The position numbers and the translations under genes are program-made. A stretch of 20,232 bases of DNA from JBCDGZ01 sp038750655 (lineage in GTDB: Bacteria > Bacteroidota > Bacteroidia > Chitinophagales > Saprospiraceae): NCBI GenBank assembly GCA_038750655.1, contig JBCDGZ010000138.1:1-20232 (forward strand). Reading direction: 5' to 3'. The notes under the pieces are model-generated. The model worked only from the letters and a program-made list of their open reading frames with translations, did not search any database and was not told where the DNA came from. Below are positions 7,427-14,089 of the stretch, piece by piece. Each line of letters opens with the position of its first letter. The first letter of the stretch is position 1.

Positions 7427-9741
7427 TTTTTTTATTCTTCTTTCTCTTTCCTTGTTATTCCCTTTTTGCTCAAGAGCCGGTGCAGACCGTTCGGGGGCAG
7501 GTCGTCGATGCGCTCAGCCAACAGGTGCTGGGGGGAGCGACGGTACAGCTGCTCGGAGCAGAGCCTTTTGCCGGAACGGTGACAGGGCCGCAAGGAGAAT
7601 TTAGGATGGAGCGGGTCAAAGTGGGGCGCTATAGATTGCAGGTTAGCTATGTGGGTTATCAGACTTTGATCCTACCGGAACTGCTGCTGGAATCGGGCAA
7701 AGAATTGGTTTTAAGGATCAGCCTGGAAGAAAGTGATAACGAATTGGAGACGGTGGAGGTGAACGCTAGCCGTGAGGGCTTGTCGGTCAATGCCATTAGC
7801 AGTTATACCATGACTGTAGAGGAGACCCTGCGCTTTCCGGCTACCTTCTATGATCCAGCGCGCTTGGCTATGGCTTTTCCTGGCGTACAGGGCGTCAATG
7901 ACCAAGCCAATCATATTTCTATTCGGGGCAACTCGCCCAATAGCCTGGCCTGGCAACTAGAGGGTATCGATATTGTCAATCCCAACCATCTGAGTAACGG
8001 CGGGACGGTGAATGATCGTCCGACCCGCAACGGCGGTGGGGTAAATATCCTGAGCGCCCAGCTGTTGGGGACCTCGACTTTGCTGACGGGGGCGTTCCCG
8101 GCGGGTTATGGCAACGCCTTGGCTGGGGTGATGGATATGCGTCTGCGCAAGGGCAACAGTGAGCAGCAGGAGTTTACCAGCCAGATTGGATTAATTGGGA
8201 TTGATCTGGCGGCCGAAGGCCCCTTGCTAAGAGGTGGCAAAGCTTCTTACTTGGTAAATTACCGCTATTCTACCCTGGGCTTGCTCTCCAATCTGGGTGT
8301 AGACCTGGGTGATGAAGCCATCAACTTCCAAGACCTTGCTTTTACCATCAATTTTCCAACCAAAGGTGCAGGGCAATTGACCCTATTTGGAATGGGCGGA
8401 CGGAGTGAAAATGTATTTGAAGGACAGCGAGATACGGCAGCCTGGGAATTTGATAAGGATCGACAGGATATTGTCTACGATTCGAGAATGGGCGCTCTGG
8501 GCCTGAGCTACTTACGGCCCTTGGGCCAATCTGGCCTCTGGCGGCTCAGCATGGGCTATTCTGCCAAGGAGGCCAGTCGAACTGCCGAACAGTTAGATTC
8601 AACATTGGCCCTAAATCCATTAGATGCCAGCAAGCTCATCGAAAGTAAGCTTTCTATCCGCAATACCTTTACCCAAAAAGTTGGGCAGCGGAGTACGCTA
8701 CTATTTGGTGCTTTGATTAACCGGGAGCAGTACGACCTGAATTTCCAACGCACCTTAGCCCAAATCAGCGAAATCAGGACGCTGGAAGGTGCAGAGCCCA
8801 ACTGGATTTTACAACCCTATTTGAACTGGAACCTTGCCCTGTCGGATAAATGGCAGTTGAAGGCAGGACTACATTTTACTTATCACAGTCTGAATGAAGA
8901 ACAATCCTTGGAACCAAGGGTGGTATTGAGCTGGGAACCGACCAAAAAACAGCAGATCAGCCTGGCCTACAGCATACACAGTCAGCAGCAACGCCCAGAG
9001 GTGCTCGCCAGTCAACTCCTGGGGCTGACCCGGTCTCAGCACTTTGGCCTCGCCTACGAGCTGCGCCCCAATGCTAACAACCACGTGAAGCTGGAATGGT
9101 ACTATCAACGATTATCTGACGTGCCGGTAAGCGATGTTTCAAACGATCGCTATTCTGAAATCAACACCCTAGATGACATCCGCCTGCTGACCACCAATCT
9201 GGTCAATGAAGGAACGGGAGACAACTTTGGGATGGAAGTCAGCTGGCAACACTATCTGAATAAGGACTACTATTTTATGATCAATGGCTCCCTTTTCGAG
9301 TCTACTTATGAGGGCAGTAATACCAGCGAAAGAAATACACGTTTCAACACCAACTACATCGCCAATATCACCGCTGGAAAAGAATGGGCTTGGAATAAGG
9401 GCAGCAAAAAACGCTTGCTTGGCCTAAATGCTCGCGTGAATTGGAGTGGTGGCTTGAGGCAGCGGGTTATTGATGAAGAGGCATCAGCGGACTTGGGCTT
9501 TACGGTTTATGACCAGGACAATTACTTCCGATTTCGGCAGGAAGATTTCTTCAGGGTTGATCTGAGAATTTATTACAAAAATAACAAAGATGGCTATAGC
9601 AGTACCCTGGCGCTGGACATCCAGAATGCAACCAATGCCGAGAATGTCGCTTATCGCTACTACGATTTACAGCAGCAGCAGGTAGTCACTGAATTTCAGT
9701 TGGGCCTTATTCCTATCTTAAGTTATCGAACCGAATTCTAG
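7399..9741 (+). CDS. TonB-dependent outer-membrane receptor with carboxypeptidase-like N-terminal domain
   Basis: A 780-residue outer-membrane transporter that uses TonB energy to import a ligand too large or scarce for porins. The signal peptide is hydrophobic at 9-23, with likely cleavage after Ala24 (LFA|Q). Residues ~31-110 are a CarboxypepD_reg-like beta-sandwich typical of Bacteroidota receptors (VRGQVVDA, then GEFRMERVKVGRY). The plug domain is about 125-250, including ISIRGNSPNSLAWQLEGIDI and GAFPAGYGNALAGVMDMRLR. The remainder is a 22-strand-type barrel ending in Phe780. There is no SusD-like partner next to it, so it is not a classical polysaccharide-utilisation pair; ligands such as metals, cofactors, peptides or small glycosides are all possible. 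It follows the sugar genes by 54 bases on the same strand, but an inverted repeat over its start could uncouple it. It is 4 bases from the next gene. Confidence 0.93.
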   Translation: MNVLNGNKAIFLFFFLFPCYSLFAQEPVQTVRGQVVDALSQQVLGGATVQLLGAEPFAGTVTGPQGEFRMERVKVGRYRLQVSYVGYQTLILPELLLESGKELVLRISLEESDNELETVEVNASREGLSVNAISSYTMTVEETLRFPATFYDPARLAMAFPGVQGVNDQANHISIRGNSPNSLAWQLEGIDIVNPNHLSNGGTVNDRPTRNGGGVNILSAQLLGTSTLLTGAFPAGYGNALAGVMDMRLRKGNSEQQEFTSQIGLIGIDLAAEGPLLRGGKASYLVNYRYSTLGLLSNLGVDLGDEAINFQDLAFTINFPTKGAGQLTLFGMGGRSENVFEGQRDTAAWEFDKDRQDIVYDSRMGALGLSYLRPLGQSGLWRLSMGYSAKEASRTAEQLDSTLALNPLDASKLIESKLSIRNTFTQKVGQRSTLLFGALINREQYDLNFQRTLAQISEIRTLEGAEPNWILQPYLNWNLALSDKWQLKAGLHFTYHSLNEEQSLEPRVVLSWEPTKKQQISLAYSIHSQQQRPEVLASQLLGLTRSQHFGLAYELRPNANNHVKLEWYYQRLSDVPVSDVSNDRYSEINTLDDIRLLTTNLVNEGTGDNFGMEVSWQHYLNKDYYFMINGSLFESTYEGSNTSERNTRFNTNYIANITAGKEWAWNKGSKKRLLGLNARVNWSGGLRQRVIDEEASADLGFTVYDQDNYFRFRQEDFFRVDLRIYYKNNKDGYSSTLALDIQNATNAENVAYRYYDLQQQQVVTEFQLGLIPILSYRTEF

Positions 9742-9745
9742 CCTT

Positions 9746-10102
9746 ATGAAAATCACCAATATTGTTCTAGCCGTTCTCTTCTTCCTTTTTGCTGCTGTGC
9801 AGTACAATGATCCTGACCCTTGGCTATGGATTGGGCTGTACTGCTTGGTAGCCATCATTTCGCTATTGGCGGCTAGTGGACGATACTTCAAATGGTTGAT
9901 TTTGGGAGGACTGGGCATCTGTTTGGTTTGGCTAGCCTTACTGCTGCCCGATTTCATCAATTGGATAAACGGAGGTATGCCGAGTATTACCAGCTCTATG
10001 AAAGCCGAGGAGCCACATATTGAATTGACGAGAGAGTTTTTGGGCTTGGTGATCTGCATAGCCGCATTAATTTTTCACTGGATAAAATCCCGAAAAGTAT
10101 AG
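9746..10102 (+). CDS. TMEM220-family small membrane protein
   Basis: A 118-residue integral membrane protein with four hydrophobic segments, about residues 3-19, 27-45, 48-68 and 97-113. The conserved feature is the QYNDPDPWLW motif straight after the first segment, characteristic of the TMEM220 family found in bacteria and eukaryotes. No biochemical role is established for the bacterial members as far as I know. It begins 4 bases after the receptor stop codon and ends 6 bases before the sulfurtransferase, so it is almost certainly translated from the same message as both. A role linked to the receptor or the sulfurtransferase is possible but only by position. Confidence 0.85.
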   Translation: MKITNIVLAVLFFLFAAVQYNDPDPWLWIGLYCLVAIISLLAASGRYFKWLILGGLGICLVWLALLLPDFINWINGGMPSITSSMKAEEPHIELTREFLGLVICIAALIFHWIKSRKV

Positions 10103-10108
10103 CATAAG

Positions 10109-10957
10109 ATGAATTATACGACTTTGATTACTGTCGAGGAATTGGCACCATACTTATCGAATCCCGATTGTCGCATCATCGATTGTCGCTTTACGTTGGC
10201 GGATGTCAATAAGGGGCGCATGGATTACCAAGCGAGTCATATTCCCGGAGCCTTCTACGCCCATCTGGATGAGGAGCTTTCTGGCGAAATCATTCCTGAC
10301 GTCACCGGCCGACATCCCCTTCCTCCGGTCGCCGCTTTCAGCGATCAGCTTGCCAGCTGGGGCATCGACGCCTCCGTGCAAGTCGTGGCCTATGACTACG
10401 GCAACGGCGCCATCGCCTCTCGCCTCTGGTGGATGCTGAATTGGCTGGGGCACGAGCGAGTAGCGGTGCTCGACGGCGGCTGGCCTGCCTGGCAGGCTAC
10501 AGGGCAGCCGGTGAGTGCCGACTTGCCGACCATCTCGCCCCGCCCCTTCGTGGCCTCACCTCGGATGGATAGGCTATGTGATGCGGCTACGGTGGAGCAG
10601 CGGCGGCAGCAAGCAGATTACTGCCTCATCGATGCGCGGGCCAGCCGGCGCTACGCCGGTATCGAAGAACCCATCGACCCCGTGGCTGGTCATATCCCCG
10701 GTGCGGTCAATCTACCCTTTGCGGAGAATGTGGAGGAGCGAGGAAAATGGCGCTCCTCTGCGGAGCTGCACCAGCGTTTCGCCCAGCAGCTGGCGGGCCG
10801 GCCGGCGGGCCAGGCTATTGTCTACTGCGGCTCCGGCGTCACGGCCTGCCACAACCTCCTGGCGATGAAGCACGCCGGCCTGGGAGAAGGCCAACTTTAT
10901 GCAGGCTCGTGGAGCGACTGGATCACCGATCCGAATCGGCCTGTAGAAAAAAATTGA
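10109..10957 (+). CDS. Two-domain sulfurtransferase (rhodanese; 3-mercaptopyruvate sulfurtransferase-like)
   Basis: A 282-residue cytoplasmic enzyme moving sulfane sulfur from a donor such as 3-mercaptopyruvate or thiosulfate to a thiol or cyanide acceptor. It has tandem rhodanese domains. In the N-terminal one (~1-135) the catalytic position is occupied by Asp (VVAYDYGNG), so it is inactive as in the whole family. The C-terminal one (~150-282) carries the active loop CGSGVT at 240-245 with catalytic Cys240. CGSGVT matches 3-mercaptopyruvate sulfurtransferases (SseA type) better than the CRxGxR loop of thiosulfate sulfurtransferases. CRIIDCRF near the N-terminus and HIPGA in both domains are further family marks. 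It is the last gene of the receptor-TMEM220 set and is followed by hairpins before the convergent gene. Confidence 0.93.
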   Translation: MNYTTLITVEELAPYLSNPDCRIIDCRFTLADVNKGRMDYQASHIPGAFYAHLDEELSGEIIPDVTGRHPLPPVAAFSDQLASWGIDASVQVVAYDYGNGAIASRLWWMLNWLGHERVAVLDGGWPAWQATGQPVSADLPTISPRPFVASPRMDRLCDAATVEQRRQQADYCLIDARASRRYAGIEEPIDPVAGHIPGAVNLPFAENVEERGKWRSSAELHQRFAQQLAGRPAGQAIVYCGSGVTACHNLLAMKHAGLGEGQLYAGSWSDWITDPNRPVEKN

Positions 10958-10988
10958 GGTGTCAATCCAGGTTTAACTGGCTGACACC
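10958..10988 (+). terminator. Hairpin directly after the sulfurtransferase stop codon
   Basis: GGTGTCA (10958-10964) pairs with TGACACC (10982-10988), and CCAG (10967-10970) pairs with CTGG (10977-10980) around a GTTTAA loop. It begins at the base after the TGA stop. No U-run follows, so it may act as a transcript 3'-end stabiliser or a Rho-independent end of low efficiency rather than a textbook terminator. Confidence 0.45.
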
Positions 10989-11020
10989 CCCGTACTCAAA
11001 CTGCTTTAGTATTTATGTTT

Positions 11021-11039
11021 ACAAGATGCGACATCTTGT
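11021..11039. terminator. Short perfect hairpin between convergent genes
   Basis: ACAAGATG (11021-11028) and CATCTTGT (11032-11039) form an 8-bp perfect stem with a CGA loop, followed on the plus strand by TTTTC. It lies 64 bases past the sulfurtransferase stop and 51 bases past the stop of the convergent minus-strand gene. It could serve either transcript as a terminator; the U-run is short. Confidence 0.4.
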
Positions 11040-11089
11040 TTTCGAAGACCATTACATTTTTAAACCAAATTTTTTAGGGCAGACAGTTG

Positions 11090-12319
11090 TCATTGGGTCT
11101 TCAAAATGGTCTGTGTCGTCTTGCCTTCAGTGCTTTCATAGCTCAAAAAATAAAGGCCCGTCGGTAGTTTGCTAGTATCCAATTGAAGCTGATGATTGCC
11201 CTTTTGCTGATTGAGTAGAAAGCGTTCGATCACCACCTTACCGCTGTAATCGTACAAGCGCAACGCCGCGGCACCTTCCTGATGGACCGTGTATTGTATT
11301 TGCAGGCTATTATTAAAAGGGTTGGGCTGGGTTTGTATACTGTGGGTAGCCGCGTGGTGGCTTTCAACAGATTGTTCTGGGGCCGCATTTCTACCTACGG
11401 ATTTAGTTTTTTCCGTTTCTCTTTGAAATATCCTGCAACGCTGGAGGGTCACATCAAACTTATAATCCTCCTCAAATTGGTCAATGACCATTCCCACAGA
11501 TTCAGAAAAGCGGATAATAAAGGCTCGCTTGCCTCCCGCAGACACTTCAATGGATTGATTGGAATTCGTGACGACCGGATTTTGGACCATTCCAGAACAG
11601 CTGGCAATGGAAACGGTATCCATCCTGTAAGCATAGGCTAAATTGAAATTAAACTCATCATCGCCATCGGTGGTAATGGTGACTTTCAGGTTACTCGGAC
11701 AATCTGTGCATTCATCATCCCATCCCAAAATCAGTTCGTCCTTATTGAGCATTCCTTCGAATATCGGATCTTCGAGTATACAACCACAGATTTTTTCGTT
11801 GAGGTTGCTTCGGATCATAGCAATGTCGGTAATAATAACCGCCTCAATGACGATGGCAGGAGCAGAGAGCATCAAGCCGTCACACATGGTTTGGACGCTG
11901 ATGATGTAGACCCCCGGAGGTAAACTGCTGAGGGTGTAAGCGGCACTGCTGGATTGGACTTGTCCAGAGAGGCCAGTTACCAGGTTTTGATAGCTGATCA
12001 GATAGCCAACTGCCCCAACCACATCTGACCAAGTCAACTGGATATCGGAGTTAACGGCATTGGCAGCTAAATTGGGAGGGGTAATACAGTTAGTGTGTTG
12101 GGTCAATCTGCGATTGAGGTTGGACAACTGCAAAAAATCACAAAACGGGCTAGGGTCACCGTGTCCAACGATTTGTTCAGAAGCGTAGTTTACAAGGGTA
12201 TTGCAATCGGCTTGACTACTGTTTAGTAGTTGAGCTTGGGCGTTCAATGTTAAGAACAATAGACCTACGATACACTGTAAAACATGGGCTTTGACTGAAA
12301 TCTTCTTTTTCATAATCAT
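11090..12319 (-). CDS. Secreted protein with fibronectin type III-like domain and T9SS sorting domain
   Basis: A 409-residue exported protein of unknown function. The signal peptide has a hydrophobic core 13-26 and likely cleavage after Ala29 (AQA|Q). Residues ~82-160 look like a fibronectin type III domain (IQLTWSDVVGAVGYLISYQN, then a YTLSSLPPGVYIISV strand pair). Residues ~175-300 are unrecognised, with cysteine pairs in KICGC and ECTDC that may form disulfides. Residues ~328-409 are a type IX secretion C-terminal sorting domain: QPNPFNNSLQI, then LYDYSGKVV, and a final LPTGLYFLSYES. The protein should cross the outer membrane and be anchored or released there. The start may be Met3 (12313) instead of Met1; both precede the lysine-rich n-region. 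It is monocistronic, convergent with the sulfurtransferase and divergent from the 482-residue gene. Confidence 0.85.
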   Translation of the reverse strand: MIMKKKISVKAHVLQCIVGLLFLTLNAQAQLLNSSQADCNTLVNYASEQIVGHGDPSPFCDFLQLSNLNRRLTQHTNCITPPNLAANAVNSDIQLTWSDVVGAVGYLISYQNLVTGLSGQVQSSSAAYTLSSLPPGVYIISVQTMCDGLMLSAPAIVIEAVIITDIAMIRSNLNEKICGCILEDPIFEGMLNKDELILGWDDECTDCPSNLKVTITTDGDDEFNFNLAYAYRMDTVSIASCSGMVQNPVVTNSNQSIEVSAGGKRAFIIRFSESVGMVIDQFEEDYKFDVTLQRCRIFQRETEKTKSVGRNAAPEQSVESHHAATHSIQTQPNPFNNSLQIQYTVHQEGAAALRLYDYSGKVVIERFLLNQQKGNHQLQLDTSKLPTGLYFLSYESTEGKTTQTILKTQ

Positions 12320-12472
12320 AGTTTTCTTTTTTAATCTCTTTAATATTTTTAGGTTCCAAACATTAAAGTTTTGGCGGTTTCGACCTAAAAACCATTACAT
12401 TTTTTTTCCACTTTACCGCATATTTTCATATAATCTATTACGGAAGAGTTTTACCCTTATTCCGAGCCTTAA
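12320..12472. promoter_or_regulatory. AT-rich divergent intergenic region
   Basis: This 153-base gap must hold the promoters of the minus-strand T9SS protein and the plus-strand 482-residue protein. On the plus strand TTTTGG (12369-12374) and TACATTTT (12396-12403) roughly match the Bacteroidota -33/-7 pair but with spacing 2-3 bases too long. On the minus strand the complement of 12357-12366 reads TTAATGTTTG, one spacer base away from TAnnTTTG. Neither is an exact match. No strong inverted repeat was seen. Confidence 0.35.
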
Positions 12473-13921
12473 ATGAAGAACAGCCAGTTAATTGCACTCC
12501 TGAATGCCTTAAACGAGGAAGAATGGCAGCGTCTGAAAGACTTTCTGCACTCGCCACTATTGACTAAATATTATGAAGTAGAGGAATTGCAGGAATTGTT
12601 GGATTATTTTAAAACGAAAATTACATCAGGAGAAAGACAAGCAATTGACAAAAAACAGCTGCGCATTCAGCTATTTGGTGACAAAATGACGCCTAAAGGG
12701 AAATTGGAAAAAATGATGAGTACGCTGCTCAGTATCGTTCGATCGTTTATCAACTTTCAATACGCTGTACCTACCCACTTCAATAAGCGCGCCCCGCTGG
12801 CCATGCTGCATTTTTATGGCGTAAAAGGGATGAATCGTCAATTTCTTAAAGCCGTAGATCGACTACGTGACGAGTTAGACGTTGATAAATTACTCAGCTA
12901 CGATCAATTTTTTGACCGTTTTCTCTTCGAGCAAGAACTCTATACTTTTAAAATTATACACAATGACAAAAAGGGAGATGTCAATCTGCTGAATACCCTC
13001 GAAAGTCTGGATTTGTTTTACATTACTACCAAAATGGAGTACGTCGGCGTGCTCATTTCCCAAAATATAGACATTGTCCTCAACTTGGATACCCAGGCGC
13101 TGATTGAGGAAATCACAGCATTTATCCACAAACGCTCCTTTCAAGATATTCCCTTTGTTGACCTCAATTATCACGCTATTCTCGTTCTTCATAAGGCCAA
13201 TGATCCGGAACATAAAGCTTATTATCGATTCAAACAACTGCTAGATACTTACGGACATCAGATTCCGGTTAAGGGGGCTAAAAGCCTACATACGGTCGCT
13301 CGAAACTATTGCATTATGCAGTACAATAAAGGCGATCAGCCCTTCGTGCAAGAAGCCTATGATTTGTATCGTCAGCATCTGGAGTGGGGCTATTTGTATT
13401 ATAATAATCGGCTGAACCCCAGTGCCATCATCAATATTTGCCGGCTAGGGCTGGAACTAGAGCAGTACGATTGGGTATGGGATTTTTTGGAAAACCACAA
13501 AGATCGCATCATCGGAACGCGCTACCCTCAGGAGGTCTATTACCTCAATTTGGCCAATTATTATTTTGCCCTTCGGCAATATACCAAGGCTCTGGAATGC
13601 CTGGGCAATAGCTACGAGGATACCTACTATAAGATTGCAGCGCGCCGTCTGGAAATCAAGATTTTCTACGAGGAGCGCAGTGCGGTGCTGGAGGCTAAGC
13701 TGGATGCCTTTAAGGTCTTCATTTTTAGGATGGGGAAGAAAAATTTGCCGCAGGTACATCAGCAAGCCAATAATGACTACGTCGATATTCTCAAGCAAAT
13801 CCTTCATTCTAAAACGCTCAATAACCAGGATCGGATCGCTAAGCTCAGAATGAAAATACAGGAGAAAACCAGTCTCTCGGAAAAAAGCTGGTTGTTAAAA
13901 AAGCTGGATGAATTGCAATGA
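12473..13921 (+). CDS. Uncharacterised helical cytoplasmic protein
   Basis: A 482-residue protein I do not recognise. It has no signal peptide or membrane segment and is predicted almost entirely alpha-helical. The N-terminal ~60 residues (LLNALNEEEWQRLKDFLHSP) look like a small helical domain that could mediate interactions. The C-terminal half has TPR-like helix pairs with alternating Tyr, Leu and Ala, for example YYLNLANYYFALRQYTKALE at about 357-376. No catalytic motif is visible. The gene is somewhat richer in AT than the sugar and receptor genes. It starts 153 bases from a divergent T9SS-secreted gene and ends 168 bases before another T9SS client. A scaffold or regulatory role is possible, but nothing in the sequence proves it. 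Start ATG 12473 is the first in frame and gives a natural N-terminus. Confidence 0.8.
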   Translation: MKNSQLIALLNALNEEEWQRLKDFLHSPLLTKYYEVEELQELLDYFKTKITSGERQAIDKKQLRIQLFGDKMTPKGKLEKMMSTLLSIVRSFINFQYAVPTHFNKRAPLAMLHFYGVKGMNRQFLKAVDRLRDELDVDKLLSYDQFFDRFLFEQELYTFKIIHNDKKGDVNLLNTLESLDLFYITTKMEYVGVLISQNIDIVLNLDTQALIEEITAFIHKRSFQDIPFVDLNYHAILVLHKANDPEHKAYYRFKQLLDTYGHQIPVKGAKSLHTVARNYCIMQYNKGDQPFVQEAYDLYRQHLEWGYLYYNNRLNPSAIINICRLGLELEQYDWVWDFLENHKDRIIGTRYPQEVYYLNLANYYFALRQYTKALECLGNSYEDTYYKIAARRLEIKIFYEERSAVLEAKLDAFKVFIFRMGKKNLPQVHQQANNDYVDILKQILHSKTLNNQDRIAKLRMKIQEKTSLSEKSWLLKKLDELQ

Positions 13922-13963
13922 AGCTTGTAGGACTTCTTATTTTTTCCTACTTTTAATGACCCG

Positions 13964-13984
13964 TATATTTGTAAACACGTTTAC
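13964..13984 (+). promoter_or_regulatory. Candidate -7 promoter element overlapping an operator-like inverted repeat
   Basis: TATATTTG (13964-13971) is an exact match to the Bacteroidota -7 consensus TAnnTTTG. A clear -33 TTTG is not present, only a T-rich run around 13938-13946. The final G of the box begins GTAAAC (13971-13976), which pairs with GTTTAC (13979-13984) across AC; this layout resembles operators bound by dimeric helix-turn-helix repressors. A transcript from here would have a leader of about 110 bases before the ATG at 14090. Confidence 0.45.
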
Positions 13985-14031
13985 CCCGTCTTTTAAAAAT
14001 ACACAAAGTCTAATTTCTTTCCTATCAGGTA

Positions 14032-14055
14032 TTGCCTATGATCACCATAGGTCAA
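14032..14055 (+). promoter_or_regulatory. Hairpin in the leader of the CARDB/GEVED gene
   Basis: CCTATG (14035-14040) pairs with CATAGG (14046-14051) around ATCAC. TTG (14032-14034) and CAA (14053-14055) extend the stem past a single bulged T. It sits 35 bases upstream of the start codon with no U-run. It could influence leader stability or translation; it is too small for strong claims. Confidence 0.3.
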
Positions 14056-14089
14056 CTATATTATTGTTAAAATACTAAACTCCATTACC

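Noticed and set aside
7399..9741. Polysaccharide-utilisation locus with a SusC/SusD pair
   Set aside because: The receptor is shorter than usual SusC proteins and no SusD-like lipoprotein follows; the next gene is TMEM220.
11048..12404. 14-base direct repeat ACCATTACATTTTT at 11048-11061 and 12391-12404, flanking the minus-strand T9SS gene
   Set aside because: About one such exact 14-mer pair is expected by chance in 20 kb. The sequence is low in complexity and there are no terminal inverted repeats or transposase to suggest a mobile unit.
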